From Pseudomonas sp. PD9R (GTDB lineage Bacteria; Pseudomonadota; Gammaproteobacteria; Pseudomonadales; Pseudomonadaceae): 64,000 nucleotides of DNA. Position numbers and translations under genes: made by a program. The DNA lies in contig NZ_JAHTMR010000003.1 of NCBI RefSeq assembly GCF_019200975.1, positions 155,639 through 219,638 on the forward strand, read 5' to 3'. Positions 8,878 through 19,194 of this stretch are shown here, piece after piece. The stretch's first letter is position 1. Each line of letters begins with the position of its first letter. Below the pieces are notes generated by a model. That model was not told the DNA's origin, searched no databases, and was given only the letters and a program-made list of their open reading frames with translations.

Positions 8878-9669
8878 TTACTTGCCAAACGTAACGTTAA
8901 TACCAGCGTACAGGGTGAACTGCGGCAGGCCATCGCCTTGGCGCTCCACCGTCCACTGGGGTTCGACGAAGGCGTTGAGGATGTTGGTGCCGGACTTCCA
9001 CGCTTTACCCACACCGAGTCCGATCGGGATGTAGTGAGTGTCGTTTTTCAGGTCGAACGTCCAGGTGCCTGTGGAACGCAGGTACCAGCCTTTTTCCAGG
9101 TTATGGATGATGAAAGGCTGAAAGGTCGCCGATTCCACATGGGGACGGTCGTGATCGCCGGCAAACGAGCTCTGGTACTGAACCAATGCACCGAGCAGGC
9201 CGCGCGGCGAGGAGTCGATGGCAATGGCGGACAGGCCGGCCTGCCACTTGCCTGTGCCCAATTCATCCTGTTCCGCGGTCGGCGCGGTGATTTGCGGGCC
9301 GATGCCCAACTGCACGCCTTCGGTCTTGAGCAGGAAAATATCGAACAGGTTCAGGTCGCCGATACCCGTGCTGTAACCATTGTGTGGATCGGGACGGGTA
9401 CTGACCGGAAGTGTGACGCGGAGCAATTGCGGGACGCCGATGAAATCATTGGGAGCCATCGGCAAGGCGCCGCGCAACAGCGCGTCGTTGGTATGGACGT
9501 TGGTGTCGTACAGCTTGGGCGTGTAGTAATCCTGCAGGTTGACGCCGGGTGCCAGGTTCAGCGGGTTGTTACTTTTGTTGGCAGTCTCGGCATTGTCCGC
9601 CTGCGCACAAATCAAAGGCACAAACGAAGCCGCCAGAAGAAAGGCGTGCGTCCCCATTTTGTTAAACAT
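8878..9669 (-). CDS. Predicted outer-membrane beta-barrel protein (first gene of the operon)
   Basis: A 263-residue protein with a signal peptide (MFNKMGTHAFLLAASFVPLICAQA) and a strand-rich mature region containing GIGPQITAPTAEQDELGTGKWQAGL and IPIGLGVGKAW, shared with the barrel at 3967-5010. The ATG at 9669 has GGGGAA close upstream. It is the 5'-most gene of the minus-strand run that continues to the window edge, with all gaps 25 bases or less. Transcription should start in the 9670-9905 interval. Function beyond outer-membrane transport or channel is not recognisable. Confidence 0.72.
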   Translation of the reverse strand: MFNKMGTHAFLLAASFVPLICAQADNAETANKSNNPLNLAPGVNLQDYYTPKLYDTNVHTNDALLRGALPMAPNDFIGVPQLLRVTLPVSTRPDPHNGYSTGIGDLNLFDIFLLKTEGVQLGIGPQITAPTAEQDELGTGKWQAGLSAIAIDSSPRGLLGALVQYQSSFAGDHDRPHVESATFQPFIIHNLEKGWYLRSTGTWTFDLKNDTHYIPIGLGVGKAWKSGTNILNAFVEPQWTVERQGDGLPQFTLYAGINVTFGK

Positions 9670-9905
9670 GATTCCCCGGTTCCTTGGTGGCTCATTTGAA
9701 TAACTCGGCACTTGGCGGCCGTTACGACGTAATCTCTTTGCTATCAAGCCTGTAGGACACGTCTTGTTGACGCTAGCAGCTAACCAGTAATTAGCCAGTC
9801 GAAGGGATTAATTCTTTAGTTTTGTGTGCAAAATCTCATTATTTTTGTGTACTAAAAAGTTAATACGAATCAGGCGGTTGGGCGAGGGAGTTAATGCCGA
9901 CATGA
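9670..9905 (-). promoter_or_regulatory. Upstream region of the DUF1254/Bat operon with a direct repeat
   Basis: This gene-free, AT-rich stretch should carry the promoter for the minus-strand operon. It holds two copies of TTTTGTGTRC (9820-9829 and 9843-9852) spaced 23 bases apart, about two helical turns, a plausible binding site for a dimeric regulator. No convincing -10/-35 pair or named operator was assigned. Confidence 0.35.
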
Positions 9906-9940
9906 CAAAATCCGCCCTTCGTGCGAACACAAAAGGCGGG
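9906..9940 (-). terminator. Rho-independent terminator after the YciI-like gene
   Basis: On the minus strand CCGCCTTTTGTG, loop TTCG, CACGAAGGGCGG, then ATTTTGT. The 12-pair stem has two G-U wobbles that would be A-C mismatches on the other strand, so it is oriented for the minus-strand gene ending at 9994. Confidence 0.8.
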
Positions 9941-9993
9941 TATCAACGGGTTTTTGGTGAGGATTCAGAGGCGATCAGTCACTAGGCAACTCG

Positions 9994-10419
9994 TCAGTAC
10001 TTCCTGCTCTCCCCAAACACACGCTCTTCCTGCTCCTGCAGTTCCGGCGTTAACTCGGCGCCGAAATCCTCCATTTCAAACACTTGACGAATTTCAATCT
10101 CGGGTTCGGTACCCGGCATCGGGTTGGGGCAACGTTTGACCCATTCGATGGCTTCTTCTCTGGACTTCACCTGCCACAGCCAGAAACCGGCGATCAATTC
10201 CTTGGTTTCGGCAAACGGGCCGTCGATCACCGTGCGTCTGTCGCCGGAAAAGCGCACGCGGGCACCTTTGCTGCTGGGGTGCAACCCTTCGCCGGCGAGA
10301 AGGATGCCGGCCTTGGCCAGTTCTTCGTTGTAGTTGCCCATGGCAGTCAGCAGTTCTTCGCTGGGCATTACACCGGCCTCGGAATCCTGACTGGCTTTGA
10401 TGATGATCATGAATCGCAT
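9994..10419 (-). CDS. YciI-related (DGPF domain) protein
   Basis: A 141-residue cytoplasmic protein beginning MRFMIIIKASQDSEAG. It has the DGPFAETKE motif (residues about 68-76) and the GFWLWQVKSREEAIEWVKRCP helix-strand that define YCII-related DGPF proteins, often found beside ECF sigma factors. No sigma-factor gene is next to it here. The start has a clear hydrophobic first strand, and a TTCG-loop terminator follows 54 bases after the stop, so it is a single-gene unit. The biochemical function of this subfamily is not known. Confidence 0.87.
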   Translation of the reverse strand: MRFMIIIKASQDSEAGVMPSEELLTAMGNYNEELAKAGILLAGEGLHPSSKGARVRFSGDRRTVIDGPFAETKELIAGFWLWQVKSREEAIEWVKRCPNPMPGTEPEIEIRQVFEMEDFGAELTPELQEQEERVFGESRKY

Positions 10420-10730
10420 GGTTTTATCTCCGCTGGATTTGAATTGTTCGTTTCTAGTCGAACAAGCACCGCGTGAATCGACAGCATGGCGAACAAAATA
10501 TCTCGATACCCAAACCCCTGTAGGAGCTGCGGAAGGCTGCGATCTTTTGATCTGGATCTTCAGCGGTTTCTCAAGAAATAAAAATTAAAAGATCGCAGCC
10601 TTCGGCAGCTCCTACATCGGTAAGTGGTGACTTACCACAATTTGTATCCATAGTAGGTCGCCGGCCCATTTCATGGTTAACTTCGGCCTCTTCAAAATTC
10701 TCCACAACAACGATCAGAAGGACTCAGTTC
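10420..10730. other. Intergenic region between the YciI-like gene and tpx
   Basis: No gene is seen. The stretch holds the promoters of the two divergent genes, a REP doublet (10519-10616), and next to it the perfect inverted repeat GGTAAGT-GGTG-ACTTACC (10619-10636), about 95 bases before tpx. AAGGA before the tpx ATG is the ribosome-binding site. Confidence 0.6.
10519..10616. repeat. REP doublet
   Basis: TGTAGGAGCTGCGGAAGGCTG at the left and GCCTTCGGCAGCTCCTACA at the right are near-perfect inverted copies, separated by an AT-rich spacer that includes GATCTTTTGATC. This matches the other REP doublets in the window. Confidence 0.9.
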
Positions 10731-11231
10731 ATGGCTCAAGTCACTCTTAAAGGCAACCCGGTTCAAGTCAACGGTCAACTGCCTCAAGCCGGTTCCAAGG
10801 CGCCAGCCTTTTCCCTGGTTGCCGGCAATCTGTCCGACGTCACCCTGGCGAGTTTCGCCGGCAAGCGCAAAGTGCTGAACATCTTCCCAAGCGTCGACAC
10901 CCCGACCTGCGCCACTTCGGTTCGCAAGTTCAACGCCCAGGCCAATGATGTCGCCAACACTGTTGTGCTGTGCATCTCCGCTGACCTGCCTTTCGCTCAA
11001 GCTCGTTTCTGCGGTGCCGAAGGCCTGGAAAACGTACAGAACCTGTCGACCCTGCGCGGTGCCGAGTTCATCGAGAACTACGGTGTTGCCATCGCTGACG
11101 GCCCACTCAAGGGTCTGACCGCACGTGCCGTGGTTGTTCTGGACGAAAACGACAACGTCCTGCACAGCGAACTGGTCAAGGAAATCGCTGAAGAACCAAA
11201 CTACGAAGCGGCTCTCGCTGTCCTGAAATAA
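10731..11231 (+). CDS. tpx: Thiol peroxidase Tpx
   Basis: A 166-residue atypical 2-Cys peroxiredoxin, full length for the family. The peroxidatic cysteine is C60 in [14 protein letters not shown], and the resolving cysteine is C94 in [11 protein letters not shown]. The arginine expected in the active site is in [14 protein letters not shown]. It reduces hydroperoxides in the periplasm or cytoplasm using thioredoxin. The ATG at 10731 is preceded by AGAAGGA at good distance. It stands alone on the plus strand, between a divergent YciI-like gene and the MITE-like element. A palindrome at 10619-10636 could be an operator but is not a recognised OxyR site. Confidence 0.95.
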   Translation: MAQVTLKGNPVQVNGQLPQAGSKAPAFSLVAGNLSDVTLASFAGKRKVLNIFPSVDTPTCATSVRKFNAQANDVANTVVLCISADLPFAQARFCGAEGLENVQNLSTLRGAEFIENYGVAIADGPLKGLTARAVVVLDENDNVLHSELVKEIAEEPNYEAALAVLK

Positions 11232-11257
11232 GCATCACTTACAATTGTTAACGGCCT

Positions 11258-11525
11258 AGGGGGCGTTCTCATTGAATTTCCCCACCGCGTTGTCGCCTTA
11301 AAGCGGGCCAGGCAAGGCGCAGGCCGCTGGTAATGGTCGTTCCCTTTCCAAGGCCTGCAACGCAGGCTGGCCCGCTTTAAGGCACAACCCGAAGGGCCGG
11401 GCCTGCTGTTGTGCAGGGCTGCGTTGCTCGAAGCTTGTTTGGAATGACCAAACCACGCTTCTCGCGCCTTGCCCTGCGCAACAGCAGACCCGGCGCGGCG
11501 GGGAAATTCAATGAGAACGCCCCCT
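11258..11525. mobile_element. MITE-like element with 26-bp terminal inverted repeats
   Basis: The outer arms, 11258-11283 and 11500-11525, are perfect reverse complements beginning AGGGGGCGTTCTC. Inside are two further hairpins: 11295-11310 pairs with 11368-11383 (16 perfect bases), and 11403-11419 pairs with 11471-11487 (16 of 17). The whole can fold as a three-way junction. It carries no gene. It may be a non-autonomous mobile element or a structured RNA; copy number elsewhere is unknown. Confidence 0.6.
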
Positions 11526-11672
11526 CTGTCCATGCCGTTTTCATTTGTGCTTCAGTGTCTTAGATAAATCTCCTGTTACGTAAGCTGAAGGTAAATTGCC
11601 GGTAAAGGCGCTTTGCTTAAGACACGCCAGTGCTTATCGTTCAGCCTCATGTAAAAGAAGCCCACGCGCCCA
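11526..11672 (+). promoter_or_regulatory. Upstream region of muxA with a CpxR-like direct repeat
   Basis: GTAAA at 11591-11595 and GTAAA at 11602-11606 are separated by 6 bases, close to the CpxR pattern of two GTAAA boxes. They lie about 70 bases before the muxA start. The pair is framed by GTGTCTTA (11555) and TTAAGACAC (11617), an inverted repeat. No confident core promoter was assigned. Confidence 0.35.
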
Positions 11673-12989
11673 ATGGTTGATCACTCAATGCAATCCTCCG
11701 CTCCCCGTAGTCCCCGTCGCTGGCTGTTTGGCCTGCTGGTTCTGTTGGTCATTGCTGCACTGTGCTGGAAATTCTGGCCCGGCAGCGCTGCGCCGAAGGA
11801 GGGGGCAGGGCAGAAGGCCGTGGCCGGACACACCGGCAAGGCGGGTGGGATGCGTCCGGGGTTTGGCGGGGCGACGGGTCCGGTTCCGGTGCGAGTGGCG
11901 CCAGCGGTCAAGGGCGATTTCCCTTTGTATTACAAGGCACTGGGCACGGTCACAGCGCTAAATACCATTAACGTGCGCAGTCGCGTTGGCGGTGAACTGG
12001 TCAAGATCTACTTCGAAGAAGGGCAAATGGTAAAAGCCGGCGACCAGCTTGCCGATATTGACCCGCGCCCTTACCAGAATGCCTTGCTCCAGGCCGAAGG
12101 CACCTTGCTGCAAAACCAGGCGCAGCTGAAAAATGCCCAGGTAGATGTCGAGCGTTATCGCGGCCTGTACCGCGAGGACAGCATCGCCAAACAAACCCTG
12201 GACACCGCTGAAGCACTGGTCGGCCAATATCAGGGCACGGTCAAGACCAATCAGGCAGCGGTCAACGACGCCAAGCTCAATCTCGAATTTACTAAAATCC
12301 GTGCCCCGATCGCCGGGCGCGTAGGCCTGCGTCAACTCGACGTCGGTAACCTGGTGGCGGCCAACGACACCACGGCATTGGCGATCATTACCCAAACCCA
12401 GCCAATCAGTGTCGCGTTCACCCTGCCGGAAAACAGCCTCGACGTTGTGCTGGCCCGCTATCGCAGCGGTGCCAAACTGCCGGCCGAAGCCTGGGATCGC
12501 GGTGACACCAAACTGCAAGCCACCGGCGTATTGCAAAGCACGGACAACCAGATCGATGTCACCACCGGCACCCTGAAATTCAAGGCGCGCTACGAGAACC
12601 GCGACCAGTCGCTGTTCCCTAACCAATTCGTCAATGTGCGCCTGTTGGCCGACACCCTCAAAGACGTGGTGCTCGCGCCTTCCGCCGCCATCCAGTTCGG
12701 CACCAACGGCACGTTCGTCTATGCCCTGGACGGCGACAAGAAGGTCAAGATTCGTCAGCTGAAAATCGGCGCCAGCGACGGTGACAACACCGTGGTCACC
12801 GAAGGTCTTTCGCCCGGTGACCGCGTGGTGCTGGAGGGCACTGATCGTCTTAAGGATGGCAGCGACGTGGAAGTGGTCAACAGCCCTGAGGCTGTCCCAA
12901 CCAGCCCGGCCGGCCACCTGCAAGGCAAATCGGCAGCCAGCACGACTGAGCCGGCGGCCACCGACAAGGCGAAAAAGGGCGGAGCATGA
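11673..12989 (+). CDS. muxA: RND efflux membrane-fusion protein MuxA (MdtA type)
   Basis: A 438-residue periplasmic adaptor. It has an N-terminal membrane anchor ([18 protein letters not shown], residues about 16-33), then the lipoyl/barrel-sandwich halves ([20 protein letters not shown] and [19 protein letters not shown]), a coiled-coil hairpin between them, and a beta-barrel and membrane-proximal domain. The C-terminal tail is low-complexity (Ala/Lys-rich). It joins the two RND pumps encoded downstream to the outer-membrane channel. The ATG at 11673 is used; an ATG five codons later is an alternative. The stop overlaps the muxB start by 4 bases. The order adaptor-pump-pump-channel is the MuxABC-OpmB (MdtABC) arrangement. 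Confidence 0.92.
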   Translation: MVDHSMQSSAPRSPRRWLFGLLVLLVIAALCWKFWPGSAAPKEGAGQKAVAGHTGKAGGMRPGFGGATGPVPVRVAPAVKGDFPLYYKALGTVTALNTINVRSRVGGELVKIYFEEGQMVKAGDQLADIDPRPYQNALLQAEGTLLQNQAQLKNAQVDVERYRGLYREDSIAKQTLDTAEALVGQYQGTVKTNQAAVNDAKLNLEFTKIRAPIAGRVGLRQLDVGNLVAANDTTALAIITQTQPISVAFTLPENSLDVVLARYRSGAKLPAEAWDRGDTKLQATGVLQSTDNQIDVTTGTLKFKARYENRDQSLFPNQFVNVRLLADTLKDVVLAPSAAIQFGTNGTFVYALDGDKKVKIRQLKIGASDGDNTVVTEGLSPGDRVVLEGTDRLKDGSDVEVVNSPEAVPTSPAGHLQGKSAASTTEPAATDKAKKGGA

Positions 12990-15900
12990 ATCTCTCGCGG
13001 CTGTTCATCCTTCGCCCGGTAGCGACCACCCTGAGCATGCTGGCCATTGTTCTGGCCGGCATGATCGCCTATCGCCTGCTGCCCGTGTCGGCATTGCCCC
13101 AGGTCGATTACCCGACCATTCGCGTGATGACGCTCTATCCCGGTGCCAGCCCGGATGTCATGACCAGCGCCGTGACCGCGCCGCTTGAGCGGCAGTTCGG
13201 TCAGATGCCCGGCCTGACGCAAATGGCCTCCACCAGTTCTGGCGGCGCCTCGGTATTGACCCTGCGCTTCAGCCTCGACATCAACATGGACGTCGCCGAA
13301 CAACAGGTGCAGGCCGCGATCAACGCCGCAACCAACCTGCTGCCCAAGGACTTGCCGGCCCCACCGGTGTACAACAAGGTCAACCCGGCGGATACGCCGG
13401 TGCTGACCCTGGCCATCACTTCCAAGACCATGCTGTTGCCCAAGCTCAACGATTTGGTCGATACGCGCATGGCGCAGAAAATCGCCCAGATCAGCGGCGT
13501 CGGTATGGTCAGCATCGCGGGCGGTCAGCGTCAGGCAGTGCGGATCAAGGTCAACCCCGAAGCGCTGGCGGCCAACGGCTTGAACCTCTCGGATGTGCGC
13601 ACACTGATCGGCGCCTCCAACGTCAACCAGCCCAAGGGCAACTTCGACGGCCCGACCCGGGTTTCGATGCTCGATGCAAACGATCAACTGACTTCACCCA
13701 AGGACTACGCCAACCTGATCCTGGCCTACGCCAATGGCGCGCCGTTGCGGCTCAAGGACGTCGCCGAGATCGTCGACGGTGCTGAAAACGAACGCCTGGC
13801 GGCATGGGCCAATGAAAACCAGGCGGTATTGCTGAACATCCAGCGCCAGCCCGGGGCCAACGTCATCGAAGTGGTGGACCGGATCAAGGCGCTGCTGCCG
13901 AGCATTACCGACAACCTGCCGGCCGGCCTTGAGGTCACGGTGCTGACCGATCGCACCCAGACCATTCGTGCTTCGGTCAAAGATGTGCAACACGAGTTGC
14001 TGATCGCTATCGCCCTGGTAGTAATGGTGACTTTCCTGTTCCTGCGTCGGGCCAGCGCCACGATCATTCCGTCGGTGGCCGTGCCGCTCTCGCTGATCGG
14101 CACCTTCGGCGTGATGTATTTGGCAGGTTTTTCGGTCAACAACCTGACCTTGATGGCCCTGACCATCGCCACCGGTTTTGTGGTGGACGATGCGATCGTC
14201 ATGCTGGAGAACATTTCCCGATACATTGAAGAGGGTGACAGCCCGCTAAATGCGGCGCTCAAGGGCGCCAAGCAGATTGGCTTCACGCTGATTTCCCTGA
14301 CCCTGTCGTTGATCGCAGTATTGATCCCGCTGCTGTTCATGGCGGACGTGGTGGGGCGGTTGTTCCGCGAGTTTGCAATCACGCTGGCGGTGGCGATCCT
14401 GATTTCCCTGGTGGTGTCCCTGACCTTGACACCGATGATGTGCGCGCGGCTGCTCAAGCGTGAACCCAGGGAAGATGAGCAGGGCCGTTTTTACCGTGCC
14501 AGTGGCGCGTTCATCGATTGGATGATCGCGGCTTACGGGCGCAAATTGCAGTGGGTGCTCAAGCATCAACCGCTGACGCTGTTGGTGGCTATCGGCACCC
14601 TGGCGTTGACGGTGTTGCTGTACATGGTTGTGCCCAAGGGTTTCTTCCCGGTGCAGGACACCGGCGTGATTCAGGGCATTTCCGAGGCACCGCAGTCGAT
14701 TTCCTTTGCGGCGATGAGTGAGCGTCAACAGGAACTGGCCAAGGTCATCCTGACCGATCCAGCGGTCGAGAGCCTGTCGTCCTACATTGGTGTGGATGGC
14801 GACAACTCGACACTCAACAGTGGTCGCCTGCTGATCAACCTCAAATCCCACAGCGACCGTGACCTGAGCGCGACTCAAGTGATTGCCCGCCTGCAACCGG
14901 AACTGGACAAACTGGTCGGCATTCGTCTGTTCATGCAGCCGGTGCAGGACCTGACCATCGAGGACCGTGTCAGCCGCACGCAGTATCAATTCAGCATGTC
15001 GTCACCCGATTCCGAACTGCTTAGCCTGTGGAGCGGGCGTCTGGTGGAAGCGCTGGCGCATCGGCCAGAGCTGACCGACGTCGCCAGCGACTTGCAGGAC
15101 AAGGGCTTGCAGGTCTACCTGATCATCGACCGTGATGCTGCCTCGCGGGTCGGGGTGTCGGTTTCGAACATCACCGATGCGCTGTATGACGCCTTCGGGC
15201 AACGGCAGATTTCCACGATCTACACCCAGGCCAGCCAGTACCGCGTGGTGCTGCAATCGCAGTCCGGCGAGAAGATCGGCCCGCAAGCGCTGGACCAGAT
15301 TCACGTCAAGACCACGGATGGCGGGCAAGTGCGCTTGTCCAGCCTGGCGCACATCGAAGAACGTCAAGCGCAATTGGCGATCACCCACATTGGCCAGTTC
15401 CCGGCGGTGATGATGTCGTTCAACCTCGCGCCCGGCGTGGCGTTGGGGCATGCGGTGCAGATCATCGAGCAGGTGCAGAAAGACATCGGTATGCCGATCG
15501 GCGTGCAGACCCAATTCCAGGGCGCAGCCGAGGCTTTCCAGGCGTCGCTGTCGAGTACCTTGCTGCTGATTCTGGCGGCGGTGGTGACCATGTACATCGT
15601 GCTGGGCGTGTTGTACGAGAGCTACATTCACCCGATCACCATTCTCTCGACCTTGCCCTCGGCGGCGGTCGGCGCCTTGCTGGCGCTGATCCTCAGCGGT
15701 AATGACCTGGGAATGATCGCGATCATCGGCATCATCCTGCTGATCGGCATCGTGAAGAAAAACGCGATCATGATGATCGACTTCGCCCTCGATGCTGAAC
15801 GCAACCAGGGTATGGACCCGGAAACAGCAATCTATCAGGCCGCGCTGCTGCGTTTCCGACCGATTTTGATGACGACGCTGGCAGCCTTGTTTGGCGCAGT

Positions 15901-16090
15901 GCCCTTAATGCTGGCCACCGGTTCCGGGGCTGAATTGCGTCAGCCATTGGGCCTGGTGATGGTCGGTGGTTTGCTGGTAAGTCAGGTGTTGACGCTGTTC
16001 ACCACGCCGGTGATTTACCTGTACTTCGACCGCCTCGGTCGGCGTTGGGGCCACAAGTCTGAGCCCGTGGAAGCGGTAGAGCAGCCATGA
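12986..16090 (+). CDS. muxB: RND multidrug efflux transporter MuxB
   Basis: A 1034-residue inner-membrane RND pump of normal length, beginning [16 protein letters not shown]. It has the first transmembrane helix, two large periplasmic loops, and the TM4 motif [14 protein letters not shown] with the paired aspartates used for proton relay. The second half is introduced near residue 540 and includes [18 protein letters not shown]. MuxB and MuxC probably form a mixed trimer, as MdtB/MdtC do. It is coupled to muxA and muxC by 4-base ATGA overlaps. Assignment as B and not C rests on gene order. Confidence 0.94.
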   Translation: MNLSRLFILRPVATTLSMLAIVLAGMIAYRLLPVSALPQVDYPTIRVMTLYPGASPDVMTSAVTAPLERQFGQMPGLTQMASTSSGGASVLTLRFSLDINMDVAEQQVQAAINAATNLLPKDLPAPPVYNKVNPADTPVLTLAITSKTMLLPKLNDLVDTRMAQKIAQISGVGMVSIAGGQRQAVRIKVNPEALAANGLNLSDVRTLIGASNVNQPKGNFDGPTRVSMLDANDQLTSPKDYANLILAYANGAPLRLKDVAEIVDGAENERLAAWANENQAVLLNIQRQPGANVIEVVDRIKALLPSITDNLPAGLEVTVLTDRTQTIRASVKDVQHELLIAIALVVMVTFLFLRRASATIIPSVAVPLSLIGTFGVMYLAGFSVNNLTLMALTIATGFVVDDAIVMLENISRYIEEGDSPLNAALKGAKQIGFTLISLTLSLIAVLIPLLFMADVVGRLFREFAITLAVAILISLVVSLTLTPMMCARLLKREPREDEQGRFYRASGAFIDWMIAAYGRKLQWVLKHQPLTLLVAIGTLALTVLLYMVVPKGFFPVQDTGVIQGISEAPQSISFAAMSERQQELAKVILTDPAVESLSSYIGVDGDNSTLNSGRLLINLKSHSDRDLSATQVIARLQPELDKLVGIRLFMQPVQDLTIEDRVSRTQYQFSMSSPDSELLSLWSGRLVEALAHRPELTDVASDLQDKGLQVYLIIDRDAASRVGVSVSNITDALYDAFGQRQISTIYTQASQYRVVLQSQSGEKIGPQALDQIHVKTTDGGQVRLSSLAHIEERQAQLAITHIGQFPAVMMSFNLAPGVALGHAVQIIEQVQKDIGMPIGVQTQFQGAAEAFQASLSSTLLLILAAVVTMYIVLGVLYESYIHPITILSTLPSAAVGALLALILSGNDLGMIAIIGIILLIGIVKKNAIMMIDFALDAERNQGMDPETAIYQAALLRFRPILMTTLAALFGAVPLMLATGSGAELRQPLGLVMVGGLLVSQVLTLFTTPVIYLYFDRLGRRWGHKSEPVEAVEQP

Positions 16091-19000
16091 ATCTCTCCGG
16101 ACCTTTCATCAAGCGCCCGGTCGCGACCATGTTGCTGAGTCTGGCGATCATGTTGCTGGGCGGCGTGAGCTTCGGCCTGTTGCCGGTGTCGCCGCTGCCA
16201 CAAATGGATTTCCCGGTGATCGTGGTCCAGGCCAGCTTGCCTGGCGCCAGCCCGGAAGTCATGGCGTCAACCGTGGCCACGCCGCTTGAGCGCTCCTTCG
16301 GTGCCATCGCCGGGGTCAACACCATGAGCAGCCGCTCCAGCCAGGGCTCGACCCGGGTGATCCTGCAATTCGACCTCGACCGTGACATCAACGGTGCAGC
16401 GCGGGAGGTGCAGGCGGCGATCAACGCTTCGCGCAACCTGCTGCCCAGCGGCATGCGCAGTATGCCGACCTACAAAAAGGTCAACCCGTCCCAGGCGCCG
16501 ATCATGGTGCTGTCGCTGACGTCGGATGTGCTGGAAAAAGGCCAGCTCTACGATTTGGCTTCGACGATTTTGTCCCAGAGCCTGTCGCAGGTGCAGGGCG
16601 TCGGTGAAGTGCAGATCGGCGGCAGTTCCTTGCCGGCGGTGCGCATCGAACTCGAACCCCAGGCGCTCAATCAGTACGGAGTAGCGCTGGATGACGTGCG
16701 CAACACCATCGCCAACGCAAACGTGCGCCGCCCTAAAGGTTCGGTCGAAGATGACCAGCGGCTGTGGCAGGTGCAGGCCAACGATCAACTGGAAAAAGCC
16801 AAGGACTACGAGTCGCTGATCATCCACTACAACGGCGGCGCGGCCCTGCGCCTGAAGGACGTGGCCAAGGTCAGCGACGGTGTTGAAGACCGCTACAACA
16901 GCGGCTTCTTCAATGATGACGCGGCAGTGCTGCTGGTGATTAACCGGCAGGCCGGCGCCAACATCATTGAGACGGTCAATGAGATCAAGGCCCAGTTGCC
17001 GGCGTTGCAGGCAGTACTGCCGGCCAGCGTCAAACTGAACCTGGCGATGGACCGCTCGCCAGTGATCAAGGCCACGCTGCACGAAGCGGAGATGACCCTG
17101 CTGATCGCCGTGGCCCTGGTGATTCTGGTGGTGTTCCTGTTTCTCGGTAACTTCCGCGCGTCACTGATTCCGACCCTGGCGGTGCCGGTGTCGCTGGTTG
17201 GCACCTTTGCGGTGATGTACCTGTACGGATTTTCGTTGAACAACCTGTCGTTGATGGCACTGATCCTGGCCACGGGCTTGGTGGTCGATGATGCCATCGT
17301 GGTGCTGGAGAACATTTCCAGGCACATCGACGAAGGTGTGCCGCCGATGAAGGCCGCTTACCTCGGCGCCCAGGAAGTTGGTTTTACCTTGCTGTCGATG
17401 AACGTTTCGCTGGTGGCGGTGTTCCTGTCGATCCTGTTCATGGGCGGGATTATCGAAAGCCTGTTTCGTGAGTTTTCGATCACTTTGGCAGCCTCCATCG
17501 TGGTCTCGCTGGTGGTCTCGCTGACGCTCACCCCAATGCTCTGCGCCCGCTGGCTCAAGCCGCACACGCCGGGCGAGGAAAATCGCCTGCAACGCTGGAG
17601 TCAGGGGGCTAACGAATGGTTGGTCGGCAAGTACGCGACCAGCCTCGACTGGGTGCTGCGTCATCGTCGCTTGACCTTGCTCAGCCTGATCGTAACGGTT
17701 GGCGTCAACGTTGCCCTGTATGTGGTGGTGCCGAAGACGTTCCTGCCGCAGCAGGACACTGGCCAGCTCATCGGTTTCGTACGTGGTGATGACGGCCTGT
17801 CGTTCAGCGTGATGCAGCCGAAAATGGAAATTTTCCGCCGCGCCGTGCTCAAGGACGAAGCAGTGGAAAGCGTCGCCGGCTTCATCGGCGGCACCAACGG
17901 CACCAATAACGCGTTCATGCTGGTGCGCTTGAAGCCGATCAAGGAACGCAACCTGTCCGCGCAAAAAGTCATCGAACGTTTGCGCAAGGAAATGCCCAAG
18001 GTGCCCGGCGCGCAATTGATGCTGATGGCCGACCAGGACCTGCAATTCGGCGGTGGCCGTGAGCAGACCACCTCCCAGTATTCCTACATCCTGCAAAGCG
18101 CTGATCTTGGCGAGCTGCGCGAGTGGTATCCGAAAGTGGTCACGGCGCTGAAGGCCTTGCCGGAACTGACGGCGATTGATGCCCGGGAAGGTCGCGGCGC
18201 GCAACAAGTGACGCTGATCGTCGATCGCGATCAGGCCAAGCGCCTGGGTGTCGACATGGACATGGTGACGGCGGTACTCAACAACGCCTACAGCCAGCGG
18301 CAGATTTCGACCATTTATGACAGCCTCAACCAGTATCAAGTGGTGATGGAGGTCAACCCGAAATACGCCCAGGACCCGATCACCCTTAAACAAGTGCAGG
18401 TGATTACCTCCACGGGTGCGCGAATTCCTCTGTCGACCATCGCTCACTACGAAAATAGCCTGGAAGACGATCGGGTCAGTCACGAAGGCCAGTTTGCCTC
18501 CGAAAGCATCTCCTTCGACATGGCCGAAGGGGTCACGGTGGAGCAGGGCACGGCGGCCATCGAGCGGGCGATTGCCATGCTCGGGATGCCGGAAGACGTG
18601 ATCGTGAAGATGGCCGGCACCGCGGACGCCTTTGCCGCCACCCAGAAGAGCCAGCCGTTCATGATTCTCGGCGCGCTGGTGGCGGTGTATCTGGTGTTGG
18701 GTGTGCTGTATGAAAGCTACATTCATCCGCTGACCATTCTTTCGACCTTGCCTTCGGCCGGGGTCGGAGCGCTGTTGTCGATCTACGCGCTGGGCGGCGA
18801 GTTCAGCCTGATCTCGTTGCTGGGCCTGTTCCTGCTGATCGGCGTGGTGAAGAAAAACGCCATTCTGATGATCGACCTGGCGTTGCAACTTGAACGCCAG
18901 CAAGGCATGGCACCGCTGGAATCGATCCGTAACGCCTGTTTGCAACGTTTGCGGCCGATCCTGATGACGACGCTGGCGGCGATCCTCGGTGCCGTGCCGT

Positions 19001-19194
19001 TGCTGCTAAGCCGTGCCGAAGGAGCGGAAATGCGCCAACCGCTGGGCCTGACCATCATCGGCGGGCTGATCTTCAGCCAGGTGCTGACCCTTTACACCAC
19101 CCCGGTGGTTTATCTCTATCTCGACAAGCTGCGCCATCGCTTCAACCACTGGCGTGGGGTGCGCACCGATGCTGCTCTGGAAACTCCGCTATGA
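16087..19194 (+). CDS. muxC: RND multidrug efflux transporter MuxC
   Basis: A 1035-residue RND pump beginning [16 protein letters not shown]. It has the proton-relay motif [21 protein letters not shown] in TM4, the matching [16 protein letters not shown] in the second half, and twelve predicted membrane helices with two periplasmic domains. It is a clear paralogue of MuxB, consistent with the two-pump MdtBC/MuxBC system in which both partners are needed. The gene overlaps muxB and opmB by 4 bases each. It exports drugs with MuxA and OpmB; the substrate range here is inferred from P. aeruginosa. Confidence 0.94.
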   Translation: MNLSGPFIKRPVATMLLSLAIMLLGGVSFGLLPVSPLPQMDFPVIVVQASLPGASPEVMASTVATPLERSFGAIAGVNTMSSRSSQGSTRVILQFDLDRDINGAAREVQAAINASRNLLPSGMRSMPTYKKVNPSQAPIMVLSLTSDVLEKGQLYDLASTILSQSLSQVQGVGEVQIGGSSLPAVRIELEPQALNQYGVALDDVRNTIANANVRRPKGSVEDDQRLWQVQANDQLEKAKDYESLIIHYNGGAALRLKDVAKVSDGVEDRYNSGFFNDDAAVLLVINRQAGANIIETVNEIKAQLPALQAVLPASVKLNLAMDRSPVIKATLHEAEMTLLIAVALVILVVFLFLGNFRASLIPTLAVPVSLVGTFAVMYLYGFSLNNLSLMALILATGLVVDDAIVVLENISRHIDEGVPPMKAAYLGAQEVGFTLLSMNVSLVAVFLSILFMGGIIESLFREFSITLAASIVVSLVVSLTLTPMLCARWLKPHTPGEENRLQRWSQGANEWLVGKYATSLDWVLRHRRLTLLSLIVTVGVNVALYVVVPKTFLPQQDTGQLIGFVRGDDGLSFSVMQPKMEIFRRAVLKDEAVESVAGFIGGTNGTNNAFMLVRLKPIKERNLSAQKVIERLRKEMPKVPGAQLMLMADQDLQFGGGREQTTSQYSYILQSADLGELREWYPKVVTALKALPELTAIDAREGRGAQQVTLIVDRDQAKRLGVDMDMVTAVLNNAYSQRQISTIYDSLNQYQVVMEVNPKYAQDPITLKQVQVITSTGARIPLSTIAHYENSLEDDRVSHEGQFASESISFDMAEGVTVEQGTAAIERAIAMLGMPEDVIVKMAGTADAFAATQKSQPFMILGALVAVYLVLGVLYESYIHPLTILSTLPSAGVGALLSIYALGGEFSLISLLGLFLLIGVVKKNAILMIDLALQLERQQGMAPLESIRNACLQRLRPILMTTLAAILGAVPLLLSRAEGAEMRQPLGLTIIGGLIFSQVLTLYTTPVVYLYLDKLRHRFNHWRGVRTDAALETPL

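Noticed and set aside
17161..18945. 594-codon open frame antisense to muxC
   Set aside because: It is a mirror of a high-GC gene, with His/Gln/Arg-rich composition and no domain; muxC is a complete RND pump.
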